64,000 nucleotides of DNA from Kiritimatiellia bacterium (GCA_028716365.1 JAQUPZ010000016.1:1-64000), one strand, 5' to 3'. Shown: positions 1 to 9,175, counted from the stretch's first letter. The notes: generated by a model not told the origin, from the sequence alone. Numbers and translations are program-made.

Positions 1-29
1 CCGACTTATCTGCAAATTTAAATCCCAAA

Positions 30-102
30 GGTAGGGCGTGTCGCTCCGTCGACCGCCATTATTTTCTTTCTTCCCGGACGGCAACGGAGTGCCGTCCCTA
101 CC
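30..102. repeat. imperfect long inverted repeat
   Basis: Arms at 30-57 and 76-102 are imperfect reverse complements: the left arm begins GGTAGGG and holds CTCCGT, the right arm holds ACGGAG and ends CCCTACC. It lies directly past the stop of the beta-helix gene that ends the leftmost operon. There is no clear T-tract, so it could be a transcript-end hairpin or a copy of a dispersed palindromic element. The function is not established. Confidence 0.55.
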
Positions 103-109
103 TCGTTCG

Positions 110-1345
110 TTAAGAAGTCAGATTATGCTCCACAAGACAACCCGGTGCCTTGATATCAAGTGCGGTAGCTTTTGGCAGAATAATTCGATTACTTGTAATA
201 ACATGCCGACCGCCATCGGGACCGGCACAGATTGCCGGACCGGGGTCAATACCGTCGAGCAGATTACCTGATACTATGCAGTCTTCAGCATCACCCAGAT
301 GAAAACCGCCCTGACTCGGTTTCGAATTAGACAGCGGGAAAAAGGCGCCGCCATAGACACTCTTTCGGACCATGTTGCCTGTAATAGAGTGCTTCCCAGC
401 TCCTGCTGCCTGTTCAATGAGAATCGCCGCTTCGTTGTTATTGATGAAATCATTTCCGGTAATAGCAAAACCACGGCATTCACCAACCAGATGAACGCCA
501 ATATCGGCGTGCATATAATTCGAGGTGATTGCAATGTCACGGCAACGATCACGCGGTTTTTTGTCACAGACTCCACGCGCTTTAATGGCAGTTTTGAAAC
601 CTTCAATCGTGTTATTTGCAATTACATGCTGCGCAGTTCCGTCGAGAATAATGGCAATATCCTGTCCATACGCAATATGATTATTCACAATCCGGACTTC
701 ACGACAATCCCAACCAAGATAAATATGTTCTTCCTGTATCTGCCCCTTGGCCATGCTCCGCGTCTGGTTTCCATGAAGAGTGAGATGGTGGATATTTTCC
801 GCACGAACACCACGCTTGCAATCGCGCATCCAGCAATCGCGTACAGTCACGTTGGTGCCTTTAGGAACCAGACTGATTGCCTGCCCGCCGTGCCCGAGGA
901 AGAAACATGTATCGACCAGCGTGTCATTCGGATAATCAACAATCAATCCGTCTCCACTCTGGTAGTTACCGATAAAAGCGATATCACGAATTGTTATACG
1001 TAAATCCGGCCAGGATGAACCAGTAACACCGCTAATGTGCAGCAATGGCTCGCCGCTGGTATTTGTGTTAGTCAGGACACTTCCCCGTCCATCGCCGACA
1101 ATAAAAAGATGCTGTCCTTCCAATAACTTCTTAGTCACAGGCTTATTAAACTTGTATGTCCCCGCTGGAACGTGAATGGCCCCACCCTGTTTCGGTAATG
1201 AATCCAATGCCGATTGAAGTCCCGCCGCATCGGTCACATTGGTCCAGTTATCAGCGCCGGACTTCATAGCAAATGCCCCGGCAGCGGCCGAGGTACCCAT
1301 GAACTGGCGACGGGTTATCAGGTTATCAGGTTCGTTTGTATTCAT
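110..1345 (-). CDS. Tat-exported right-handed beta-helix protein (pectate lyase superfamily)
   Basis: This 411-residue protein begins with a twin-arginine signal (TRRQFMG near residue 11, then an Ala-rich stretch). The N-terminal part of the mature chain has the typical start of pectate-lyase-3/GH28-like helices (a QSALDSLP segment, then GGAIHVPAGTY at about residues 43-64). The rest is a run of short coils with recurrent Asn and Gly turns, as in parallel beta-helix polysaccharide lyases, hydrolases and epimerases. The catalytic type cannot be read from sequence alone. A good ribosome site (GGAGGGAAG) precedes the start. It is the last gene of a four-gene Tat operon, 36 bases after the GH106-like gene. 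It probably acts on a polysaccharide in the periplasm or at the cell surface. Confidence 0.85.
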   Translation of the reverse strand: MNTNEPDNLITRRQFMGTSAAAGAFAMKSGADNWTNVTDAAGLQSALDSLPKQGGAIHVPAGTYKFNKPVTKKLLEGQHLFIVGDGRGSVLTNTNTSGEPLLHISGVTGSSWPDLRITIRDIAFIGNYQSGDGLIVDYPNDTLVDTCFFLGHGGQAISLVPKGTNVTVRDCWMRDCKRGVRAENIHHLTLHGNQTRSMAKGQIQEEHIYLGWDCREVRIVNNHIAYGQDIAIILDGTAQHVIANNTIEGFKTAIKARGVCDKKPRDRCRDIAITSNYMHADIGVHLVGECRGFAITGNDFINNNEAAILIEQAAGAGKHSITGNMVRKSVYGGAFFPLSNSKPSQGGFHLGDAEDCIVSGNLLDGIDPGPAICAGPDGGRHVITSNRIILPKATALDIKAPGCLVEHNLTS

Positions 1346-1381
1346 AGTCTTCCCTCCGCTTATGGAATTCCCCTGTTTTGA

Positions 1382-3472
1382 TCAACATTCAATCCACGTC
1401 TCTATTAATCCTACTGGTGGTGATTCGCGAGGAACAAACAGATGACCCAGTGTACTCGTAATCTCGATGACAATCTCATTCTGCCCAGTACGTCCCGTAT
1501 CACCCAGGTTGAACCTGAAAGGCGGCCATGCACGTAATCCAAGATCTTTTCCGTTACAAGTTACATGGACGGGATAGCCGCCACTATCCACACCAAGAAA
1601 TTTGGGAATGACATCAAGTTTAACTTCAGCGCAATAACGACCGGCGCCACAAAAGGCCGGATACCCCTGCTGTCGCCAGTCACCTGGCTTAATTGTTTTT
1701 GGTGGCGCGATTATGCTTCCTTGCGCATCAACTGCAAAATCACCCCATAGAATCAGGGCGGGTAAAAACTTCAGTGGTTTCGGTTCAGGTGTTTCTATTT
1801 CGAACCGGTTTTCGCCAGTACGTAACAATTTGGCAACCTGTATACGCCTGTAACTCAGATCAAATTGTTTATCCACTGGCTCATTTTCCAGATTTATCTT
1901 TGTACCATTGATTTTTAATCCGGTAACAAGTTGCGATTGTACCGACAATTCGGCCGTACGCAGCATATCAACAATATTCAAGACAGGCTGATCAAGACGT
2001 AACGAGTTCAAACCTTTGGGCATGAACTTCCAGTCAGCCTCCAGTTTTTTGCGTGTTGTGGAAATAGATGGAACTGCATTACATTTTTCTAACCGCGCGC
2101 GAATGACTTCGCGTGCAGCCATAACAAATTTCTCCGTCATTTTTTTCAGCGCGTCTGATCGTGCCGGTGCTGGTCCGGCTGCAGACCATAATTCCTCATC
2201 CGAAGGCCACGGCACACCCAATGGCCTGGCTTTACGTGCACGTTCAGCCGCTTCAGCAACATATCCGGTATAAACCTTCGCATATTCACGGAACCACGGC
2301 TGTTGTGGTCCGAAAATACCCAGATATTCACGCTTGATAACACCGCCGCGCAGGTCAAAAGGACAGATAGCCAAAATAAAGCGATCAACACCGCAAACAG
2401 AACACAAGTCCACCATTTTCTTCATAGTTTCCATGCTCATACTCGGCGGGCCTAGGGCATAAACCTCAATCATCCGTTCCCGGCCTGTCAGTTCGGCAAT
2501 TGCCGCAAGTGTCAACGCCTCACACTTCTCGGGATCAATACGAGTTGAGATTTCATCAATGCCGGGAAGTCCAAATTCACTTAGCTGGCGACGTACACTT
2601 CCATTGAAGGCCACCTGATGTCCAAAACTGTGTTCACCGAGTAGATGACCTGACATCGCCATCTTGTGCGCATCACACCAACGTGCTATCGGCATAATCC
2701 AAGAATCATGAAATACACGGGTATAAGCCGCCCAGTAATCGCGCCATAACGGCGAATGTTCAACATCACCAGCCCTTGCAAGGCGCTGCGGGAAATCACC
2801 ATCGAGTGCCTTGTCAATTTCCGATGACCATGTAAGCTGCCATAACGATTCGCCGGGTTTCCTGGCTTTATGTTGTCCAGCGAGAGAAGGTTCATCGGTA
2901 AAAATGGCACGCACCGTTGAGCCAAAATATTCGCCAATCGCGGTGGCGTACTTTTCATGTGTAACCGCAAGAAATCGATCGGTAGCCGCACGCAACAGCA
3001 GGTTAGCACTGTCGGGTATACGTTCAATATGACTTTTGCCGTCACGAGCAACATGCATCACCTGTGCTTCAAGTTCAGGATGTTCTTTCGTCACCAAACC
3101 TTTGGCATGACCGCTCGGCCAGCAAAACTCGTCATAAAGCCACACTTCCATCTTTCGTGCCGCCGACTGTTCGACAATAAATCTGATTCTTTCGAACCAC
3201 TCATCACCAAGATACTCCAATTCCGAACCCGAGCGCGGGTAAAGCACTACACCCCACCCGACATCGTGATATGCATCAAGCTGGCGACAAACATCGTCCG
3301 ATTCCAGGGTACCGGTCAAAGCCCACATCGCAAGTGGCAAATTCGGCCTCACCACAGATGCGGCCATGTCAGTCTGGCAACCTTGAATGAACGGCCCCAT
3401 TCCGGCTACAGCCATACCACCGAAAGTCTGCGCAAGAAATTCACGACGCGAAAATGACAAGTCAGTCTTCAT
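1382..3472 (-). CDS. Tat-exported glycoside hydrolase-like protein (GH106-like)
   Basis: The protein has 696 residues. The N-terminus has a Tat motif (SRREFLAQ) followed by a hydrophobic stretch and a cysteine (FIQGC) that may be a lipid-attachment site, although the lipobox is not canonical. The catalytic half resembles the alpha-L-rhamnosidase GH106 and related TIM-barrel families: LYDEFCWPSGHAKG at about residues 113-126 and IFTDEP at about 190-195 are the characteristic acidic blocks. The last ~150 residues look like a beta-sandwich carbohydrate-binding or accessory domain. It is the third gene of the operon, 40 bases after the isomerase-like gene. An exo-acting role on rhamnosides or uronides is plausible; the exact family is not certain. 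Confidence 0.75.
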   Translation of the reverse strand: MKTDLSFSRREFLAQTFGGMAVAGMGPFIQGCQTDMAASVVRPNLPLAMWALTGTLESDDVCRQLDAYHDVGWGVVLYPRSGSELEYLGDEWFERIRFIVEQSAARKMEVWLYDEFCWPSGHAKGLVTKEHPELEAQVMHVARDGKSHIERIPDSANLLLRAATDRFLAVTHEKYATAIGEYFGSTVRAIFTDEPSLAGQHKARKPGESLWQLTWSSEIDKALDGDFPQRLARAGDVEHSPLWRDYWAAYTRVFHDSWIMPIARWCDAHKMAMSGHLLGEHSFGHQVAFNGSVRRQLSEFGLPGIDEISTRIDPEKCEALTLAAIAELTGRERMIEVYALGPPSMSMETMKKMVDLCSVCGVDRFILAICPFDLRGGVIKREYLGIFGPQQPWFREYAKVYTGYVAEAAERARKARPLGVPWPSDEELWSAAGPAPARSDALKKMTEKFVMAAREVIRARLEKCNAVPSISTTRKKLEADWKFMPKGLNSLRLDQPVLNIVDMLRTAELSVQSQLVTGLKINGTKINLENEPVDKQFDLSYRRIQVAKLLRTGENRFEIETPEPKPLKFLPALILWGDFAVDAQGSIIAPPKTIKPGDWRQQGYPAFCGAGRYCAEVKLDVIPKFLGVDSGGYPVHVTCNGKDLGLRAWPPFRFNLGDTGRTGQNEIVIEITSTLGHLFVPRESPPVGLIETWIEC

Positions 3473-3512
3473 AATTTTTACTCATTATTAAAATCATTGA
3501 AGAAGGTGGACT

Positions 3513-4472
3513 TTAGATTTCCGCCAAAGTTTTCACCAGGTAACGCCTGCTGGCTTCGATAAGTTTCTGGCCTTCGTCGGCACTAAATTCCCCTTCTGTT
3601 TCAAGGGAAAGTACTCCGGAATAGCCACGTTCTTTCAAAACCTGCAGACAACTGCGGATATTCACTTTGCCCTCACCCAAAACCACGCATTTTGCGCCAA
3701 CAACGTCCTTCACGTGTACGTGTACAACGCGGTTCGCAATAGCTTTTAACGTTGCAACTTCATCCTGTCGCTGACCAAATGGCGTCCACGAATAACCACC
3801 GTTTATCGTTTCCACATATGTAGCACGATGCACATTGGCCGTATCATAATTGATCCCAATCCATTTGGACTGGGACAATGCCATGATCTTGTTAAGGCCA
3901 TCAGCAGTCAGCGAGAAAGTCCCATGCGGTTCTATACCCAGATAAACCTGGCACTTCTCAGCCACTTCCATAATCTCTGCAATCCTGTCGCGCAATATTT
4001 TAAGTGCATCTTCTTCTGACATCTTGGCAGGTTTTCTTCCGTCACCCGCATGGACGACTGGAATGCCTGCTTCCTTGGCCCATCGCATTGTCTGAGTAAT
4101 TCCCTCGACACTTTTCGCATCCGGTATGATCGCACCATGAGATGACCAGAGACCGGTCACTCCTTTGAATCCAAACTTTTGCACTGTCTGACGAAACTTC
4201 TGAGGATCATCCTTCAATGCATCGACATGCGGACACCACGGCCCTGTAGCCTGTGTCTCTAGATACTCATATCCGGCACGGTGGATCCTTTCCAACGCTT
4301 CTTCCAATGTCAGTTTACGGAAACATACCGTACCGCAACCGATTTTTGTGAGTTTTTTCTCGTCCTGCGCGCCAATGGCAGAAATGCCACCAATCGCCGC
4401 AAGTCCTGCAGTACCTATCGCACCAACCAGAACCTGACGTCGCGTGAATTGCCTGTTTTCGTTGTTAATCAT
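3513..4472 (-). CDS. Tat-exported sugar phosphate isomerase/epimerase-like TIM barrel
   Basis: I start this at the ATG at 4472 because GGGGAAATATC sits just upstream; a longer frame back to 4520 would overlap the preceding gene. The ~319-residue product has a Tat signal (FTRRQVLVG) and a xylose-isomerase-like (AP endonuclease 2) barrel. The expected metal ligands are visible in order: Glu in GIEPHG, Asp in NYDTANVH, His in VHVHVKD and Glu in SLETEGEF. Members of this superfamily isomerise or epimerise sugars or catalyse beta-elimination on 3-keto sugars. Export by Tat fits a folded, metal-loaded enzyme. It lies 32 bases after a Gfo/Idh/MocA gene, a pairing that suggests joint processing of oxidised glycosides. 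Confidence 0.85.
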   Translation of the reverse strand: MINNENRQFTRRQVLVGAIGTAGLAAIGGISAIGAQDEKKLTKIGCGTVCFRKLTLEEALERIHRAGYEYLETQATGPWCPHVDALKDDPQKFRQTVQKFGFKGVTGLWSSHGAIIPDAKSVEGITQTMRWAKEAGIPVVHAGDGRKPAKMSEEDALKILRDRIAEIMEVAEKCQVYLGIEPHGTFSLTADGLNKIMALSQSKWIGINYDTANVHRATYVETINGGYSWTPFGQRQDEVATLKAIANRVVHVHVKDVVGAKCVVLGEGKVNIRSCLQVLKERGYSGVLSLETEGEFSADEGQKLIEASRRYLVKTLAEI

Positions 4473-4504
4473 GATATTTCCCCGGTTGTTTCGAAAAACA
4501 CGTT

Positions 4505-5992
4505 TCAGCAAATCTCCCATCCCTTGCGATATTGTTCCTTGAGATACTGATCAGCATCCGGCACATTCGTGGCCTTCATATTCGGGCCATCCCACAGTAA
4601 TTTCTTTCTGCTGCGCATCGCGACGTTGCCCAGCAAAACCAGTTCCGTCAAACGCGCGCTGTATTCAAAGTTACCGCTCGCCGGTGTGCCACCCTTACAT
4701 GCGGCCAACCAATCGGCATGATGACCTTTGCTTCTGGGTAATGTTTTTTCGGGACGTTTATAATCTTTGTGTAACGACAAAGGCAACAGTCTTGGCATTC
4801 CAGCCCAGCCACCGCAAGTGATCAAGCCTTTATCACCGATAAACAGTATGCCATTACCTCCTTCACCCAGGCGCTGTTTGGGGTCATTTACATCCAGCCC
4901 TTCCGGAGTGGGAGGACGTAGTCCGCCATCATACCACGTTAATTTCAAAGCAGGCATATCACCGCGTGGCCCAAATCGATAATTGTAAAGCCCTCCGAAC
5001 GATGTCACCTCACTGTCAACCCCAGTCGAAGTAGCCTCCACGCTGATCGGACTCTCCAGCTTCAGCGCCATTACCGCCGGATCCATATTATGACATGCCA
5101 TGTCTCCGATGGCACCGGTACCAAATGCCCACCAGCCACGCCAGTTGTATGGCGCATAAGACGGATGATATGGACGACTTTCCCGCGGTCCCAGCCACAT
5201 ATCCCAGTTGAATCCTTCCGGAACCGGGGGCGTTTCCTTTGGCCGACCGGGAGTTTTCACCCATTGTCCAACATCACTCCATGCGTGAACTTCACGTACA
5301 GCGCCAATTGCCCCATCCCATATCCACTCGCATGTCTGGCGGATACCCTCACCTGAATGTCCCTGATTCCCCATCTGTGTGGCCACGCCTGTTTCCCTGG
5401 CCACCTTGGCAACCTGTCGAGCTTCCCAGACATTATGAGTCAGTGGTTTTTCGCAATAAACATGTTTGCCCATTTTCATTGCGGTAATTGAAACCACTGC
5501 ATGAGCATGATCGGGAGTCGCACAGAGGATTGCATCAATTGACTTCTCTTTTTCCAGCATAACGCGAAAGTTTTCATACTCAGCACATTTGTAATTAGGC
5601 GTCTTCTTTGAATAATTTTCTTCCACTATGGCTTTGATAGTTTTTCTGCCGCCAAAACCTTTATAGTAGAATGGGCTAAGGTCTGTCGTATCTGCTACAT
5701 CGCAAACAGCAATGATCTGTGCATCGGACTCGTTCAACAGGTTTTTGACATTACTCCGTCCCTGCCCGCCAGCGCCGATTATGGCAATATTAACTTTTTC
5801 ACTGGGCGCGACAAACTTCGGGCCTCCCAACACCTGCCGAGGTATAATTGTAAATGCAGTAGTGACGGCTACCGATGCCCCAATAAATTGTCGACGGGAT
5901 ATCTGATCGCTTGTCCTTTTTTTATTCATAGTTTGTCCTTTATATTGAGAATGTGGAACTATTTTCCGAGACTGTCCGGTCAGTGTTGTCAT
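4505..5992 (-). CDS. Tat-exported Gfo/Idh/MocA-family oxidoreductase
   Basis: First gene of the four-gene Tat operon. After a Tat signal (SRRQFIGAS) comes a Rossmann nucleotide-binding segment (IAIIGAGGQGRS), the family's Glu-Lys-Pro motif (VYCEKPLTH) and the C-terminal alpha/beta domain with GDMACHNMDP. Two starts are credible: ATG 5992 with AAGGAG at good spacing, and ATG 5929 with AAAGGA. I report the longer form, which gives a long n-region before the twin arginines. Known exported relatives (the glucose-fructose oxidoreductase type) carry tightly bound NADP through Tat, so a bound cofactor is likely here too. The substrate is unknown; C3 oxidation of a glycoside is a reasonable guess from the neighbouring isomerase-like gene. 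Confidence 0.88.
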   Translation of the reverse strand: MTTLTGQSRKIVPHSQYKGQTMNKKRTSDQISRRQFIGASVAVTTAFTIIPRQVLGGPKFVAPSEKVNIAIIGAGGQGRSNVKNLLNESDAQIIAVCDVADTTDLSPFYYKGFGGRKTIKAIVEENYSKKTPNYKCAEYENFRVMLEKEKSIDAILCATPDHAHAVVSITAMKMGKHVYCEKPLTHNVWEARQVAKVARETGVATQMGNQGHSGEGIRQTCEWIWDGAIGAVREVHAWSDVGQWVKTPGRPKETPPVPEGFNWDMWLGPRESRPYHPSYAPYNWRGWWAFGTGAIGDMACHNMDPAVMALKLESPISVEATSTGVDSEVTSFGGLYNYRFGPRGDMPALKLTWYDGGLRPPTPEGLDVNDPKQRLGEGGNGILFIGDKGLITCGGWAGMPRLLPLSLHKDYKRPEKTLPRSKGHHADWLAACKGGTPASGNFEYSARLTELVLLGNVAMRSRKKLLWDGPNMKATNVPDADQYLKEQYRKGWEIC

Positions 5993-6192
5993 TACAAATC
6001 TCCTTGACGAGAATTGGATTCAGCTGGGACTAAAACTTATATACTTTTAACAAGTCTTAGTGTTATCAATCAAGATAGATCGCCCTTTTTCTCCTTGGAG
6101 AATGATTATTGAACAGATTTGTATTGATGAGCATGTTCTGTTTACTAAGCTGTCAAGAAAGCCCAGTTCGATGTACGGCGAGGAGTACTATT

Positions 6193-6252
6193 ATGCGGAA
6201 AGATCTGCAAACACAGTGGTTATTATGTGATTATGAAAATTCTTGTTGTTAA
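6193..6252 (+). CDS. possible 19-codon leader ORF upstream of glycosyltransferase
   Basis: ATG at 6193 has the best ribosome site in this intergenic region (GAGGAG at about 6179-6184). It opens 19 codons ending in TAA at 6250-6252. The frame overlaps the start of the glycosyltransferase (GTG 6227 or ATG 6233), which itself has no good ribosome site. This arrangement would suit translational coupling or reinitiation. The peptide ends in Cys-Cys and resembles nothing I recognise. Confidence 0.35.
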   Translation: MRKDLQTQWLLCDYENSCC

Positions 6253-7300
6253 TTCACATCCGGACCGATCAGAATCGCATATTTATGCCACGCTGAGAAA
6301 GCAGGCAATAGATATCGAGGTGATATGCGATCCCGCTTCTAAATGGAGAGAATTTCTTGAGACCAATGAAGTCCCGGTTATGCGTCTTCATTATCAATCG
6401 CGTATGGACTTTCCGGCCATACGATTTATGAGAGAAAAAATCCAAGCTGGTTCATTTGAACTTGTTCACGCGGTAAATAAACGTTCCTGTACACACGTGA
6501 TGGCAGCATTGACAGGAATAAATATCCCGGTTGTGTCGTATCGTGGCATCATCGGTAATATTTCCCGCTGGAACCCAGAAACAGGACTGACATATTTCTC
6601 CCGGAAAATGAAACGTATCATTTGCGTATGTGAAGCCGTACGACAATACCTCCTGTCTGTCGGAATTTCTGAAGATAAGGCCGTCACCGTTTACAAAGGG
6701 CACGACATATCCTGGTATCAACCGGCCGATAGAAAGAGTTTTGAGGAATTCGGAATCCCGGGAAACGCCTTCGTGGTCGGTTGTGCAGCAAAAATACGGC
6801 CACGAAAAGGTATCGATGTGTTAATTAATGCCATTAAATCGATCCCGGAAATAAGCATCCACCTGCTTCTTGCCGGAGAAATTACAGACCCATCGATTCC
6901 AGCGTTGGTAAAACAAATGCATCTTGAGAAAAATGTACATCTTACCGGTCATCGGATGGACGCGCCGAAATTGATGGGCGCCTGCGATTGCTTTGTAATG
7001 CCGTCGCTCCGAAGAGAAGGACTGCCAAGAGCTGTGATTGAAGCAATGGCCCAGGGAGTACCTCCAATTTTAACGGACGTTGGAGGAATGCCTGAGATCG
7101 TGGAACATCTGGTGTCTGGTATTCTCGTTCCACACGGTGACTCTGGCGCGCTCGCCAAAGCAATCCAACAATTAGCATCTGATAAAACACTGAAAACCAG
7201 TCTTGGTGTCGGCGCAAAGGCCAGAGTGCTTTCACGTTTTAATATCGATCGGACAACACAAGCTTACAAGGAAATATTCTCAACCGTGGTATTGCAATAA
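6233..7300 (+). CDS. GT4-family glycosyltransferase
   Basis: This cytoplasmic GT-B glycosyltransferase of about 355 residues uses ATG 6233, or the GTG at 6227 in the same frame. The N-terminal acceptor domain is followed by a typical group-1 donor domain: the AAKIRPRKGIDVLI strand-loop-helix, then the E-x7-E signature in REGLPRAVIEAMAQG, then the TDVGGMPEIV turn. Such enzymes transfer an activated sugar to lipid-linked or cell-surface glycans. It is followed after 34 bases by a second GT4 gene, so the two may build a disaccharide unit together. It diverges from the Tat operon across a 234-base region. It has no export signal and is one of the few biosynthetic genes in the window. Confidence 0.9.
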   Translation: MKILVVNSHPDRSESHIYATLRKQAIDIEVICDPASKWREFLETNEVPVMRLHYQSRMDFPAIRFMREKIQAGSFELVHAVNKRSCTHVMAALTGINIPVVSYRGIIGNISRWNPETGLTYFSRKMKRIICVCEAVRQYLLSVGISEDKAVTVYKGHDISWYQPADRKSFEEFGIPGNAFVVGCAAKIRPRKGIDVLINAIKSIPEISIHLLLAGEITDPSIPALVKQMHLEKNVHLTGHRMDAPKLMGACDCFVMPSLRREGLPRAVIEAMAQGVPPILTDVGGMPEIVEHLVSGILVPHGDSGALAKAIQQLASDKTLKTSLGVGAKARVLSRFNIDRTTQAYKEIFSTVVLQ

Positions 7301-7334
7301 TTAATGACAATACGTATTTGGTAATGTTTAACGA

Positions 7335-8417
7335 ATGAATACAGGACGGAAAAATAACATTTTGTTTCTTGAAAAGGCTTTTCTATATGACAATCCGAAC
7401 CTTACCGGTGGTGTCGAGCTTTTCAATCTAACCTTGATCAAAGAAATGACTGACCTTGGTTATCCGCTTTTAATTCCTGCAAATCCGGGTTGGAGTCACG
7501 TGATTAATAATTCAATCGCGAAATCCTCTGTAGAGATTCTCGAATCGTCTTCAAGGCTGGACAAAATTACCGGTGGATTGTTGACCGCATGGAAACTCAG
7601 AAAAAAACATTTTCCACTGCTTCTTATCGGAAATACCGGCAATAGATTGATACCGATTATCTGGGCCTTAAAAAAAATAAATTTGGCAGACCATTATCTT
7701 GCCATTCTTCATCGAGAACCCAGGCAAAGGTTTGTTAATGCATTAAAAGGTCTTCCAATAGATGTTCTGACGGTAAATGATAAAATCGCCTCACATTTTG
7801 ACAGGCGCATATTTCCCAACGTAAAGATCCACTATGGAATCATGCGCCATGAGCAATTTCATCCTGGTAAGCCGATTACAGAAGGTACAAAGCAACAAGT
7901 TGATTTTTGTGTCCTTGGCCATCTGGACAGGAAGTGGAAAGGATCTGACACGGCCGTCGCAGCTTTTCGGGAACTCCCAAACGAAATTCGTACAAAATGC
8001 CGATTGCACCTGATCGGTTTTGTTGAACCGCCTGCATTTCCAGAACAAAACATTATCACTTATAAATGGAAGTCCCCTGGTGAAATAGCGGACCTTCTAC
8101 GCCAAATGGATGTCATGATTGTTCCTTCTCGCGATGAAAATGTCATGCGTGAAACATTTTCACAATCTGCAGTCCAGGGGATGCTGTCCGGATTACCCTT
8201 GATTGTAAGTGACCTGCCCGTGTTAACAGAAAAAATCAACAATGGTGGAGGTCTGGTTTTTCATGATAACAACGAGCTGACTCATGCCATGAGCAAACTT
8301 GCTATAAATCCGAATATGAGAAGCGTTTTGGGTGAGCAAGGCCGACAAACTGCACTGGACAGGTATGTTTGGAGTACTCAAGTTTTCATTGATAAGTTTG
8401 TTGCTCCATATTTTTGA
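7335..8417 (+). CDS. GT4-like glycosyltransferase
   Basis: The product has 360 residues with a GT-B layout. There is an N-terminal Gly-rich loop (NLTGGVELF), and the C-terminal half contains CVLGHLDRKWKGSDTAV followed by a donor-site region (SRDENVMRETFSQSAVQGM) ending in LPLIVSDLP. The E-x7-E motif is less canonical than in the gene before it (the spacing is altered around DENVMRETF), so it is a more diverged member. It lies 34 bases after the first glycosyltransferase on the same strand and is probably co-transcribed. There is no signal peptide. The likely role is cytoplasmic assembly of a surface glycan; donor and acceptor are unknown. Confidence 0.82.
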   Translation: MNTGRKNNILFLEKAFLYDNPNLTGGVELFNLTLIKEMTDLGYPLLIPANPGWSHVINNSIAKSSVEILESSSRLDKITGGLLTAWKLRKKHFPLLLIGNTGNRLIPIIWALKKINLADHYLAILHREPRQRFVNALKGLPIDVLTVNDKIASHFDRRIFPNVKIHYGIMRHEQFHPGKPITEGTKQQVDFCVLGHLDRKWKGSDTAVAAFRELPNEIRTKCRLHLIGFVEPPAFPEQNIITYKWKSPGEIADLLRQMDVMIVPSRDENVMRETFSQSAVQGMLSGLPLIVSDLPVLTEKINNGGGLVFHDNNELTHAMSKLAINPNMRSVLGEQGRQTALDRYVWSTQVFIDKFVAPYF

Positions 8418-8482
8418 TCCGCTTTGCCCAGCATAATCAACAGCCAAAAACCAACCCACAAGAAATTGTTTTTCGATATATG

Positions 8483-8557
8483 TCAGTGATAATCATCTTC
8501 TATCACCACACCAGCCAGGGCCACTTCAAATGTAGTCAGAAAATCGCGCCGATTCAT
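8483..8557 (-). pseudogene. remnant: Tat signal peptide of a lost exported protein
   Basis: The DUF1080 gene's stop codon (TAA, 8558-8560) is followed without a gap by ATG 8557. This opens a 24-codon frame reading MNRRDFLTTFEVALAGVVI and a few more residues before TGA at 8483. RRDFL plus a hydrophobic stretch is the usual beginning of Tat-exported oxidoreductases such as those elsewhere in this window, but nothing of the mature domain follows. I read it as a gene deleted down to its signal peptide. A functional micropeptide is the alternative. Confidence 0.6.
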
Positions 8558-9175
8558 TTATAGTTCCTTGACTCGCAGGTTGCGGAACTCTACCCGTGCG
8601 CCATGTCCCAGGAATCCCAGCGGTCCTTTTGTGCGTTTGGCCAGTTCGGAAAATTCCGGCATAGTGGCAAGGTCGACATCGACAATGACCTGTCCATTCA
8701 CAATGACCTTCCAGCGACTACCCTGGATGAATATCTCTTCCGTGTTCCATTCGCCGGCAGGTTTTGTTGCCCCGCGTTTCGCTGGTACCTTACAATAGAT
8801 TGATCCGTGATACTGGCATGGCTTGAGATTCTTGTGCCTGGGTGCGTAATCATCCAGAATCTGGATCTCCTGTCCACGAATGGACACACCATTGTTCCCG
8901 CCCGGTTCAAACCGTAATTCAAAACGGAAGATGAAATCTTTGTATTCTTTGACCGTTAACAGGTTTCCGCCACCCTTCTTGAGGCATATCAGCGAATTTG
9001 CCTCGGCGACATAACCTGTTATTGCTCCACGCCATCCGGCCAGCGTTTTTCCATCAAAGATACTGACAAATCCAGTTTCTTCGACCGGCGGAATCACTTG
9101 AGTAGCCGCATCCGCCGCCATGGTCACATTTACAGCCAATATGAGAATCATTATCATTAAAATTTTGTGAATCAT
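8558..9175 (-). CDS. secreted DUF1080 protein (3-keto-disaccharide hydrolase-like)
   Basis: This 205-residue protein has a Sec signal (hydrophobic residues 3-20, cleavage after MAADA). A single DUF1080 (PF06439) concanavalin-like beta-sandwich follows: GFVSIFDGKTLAGWRG opens the fold, and GVSIRGQEIQILDDY, YHGSIY and the WNTEEIFIQG-to-VNGQVIVDV stretch are family hallmarks. Characterised relatives hydrolyse 3-keto-glycosides or bind glycans. The ribosome site AAAGGAGGAAA is strong, and a TTGACT element lies at 9227-9232. Its usual partners, a Gfo/Idh/MocA oxidoreductase and an isomerase, occur at 3513-5992. A Tat-signal remnant sits directly behind it. Confidence 0.9.
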   Translation of the reverse strand: MIHKILMIMILILAVNVTMAADAATQVIPPVEETGFVSIFDGKTLAGWRGAITGYVAEANSLICLKKGGGNLLTVKEYKDFIFRFELRFEPGGNNGVSIRGQEIQILDDYAPRHKNLKPCQYHGSIYCKVPAKRGATKPAGEWNTEEIFIQGSRWKVIVNGQVIVDVDLATMPEFSELAKRTKGPLGFLGHGARVEFRNLRVKEL

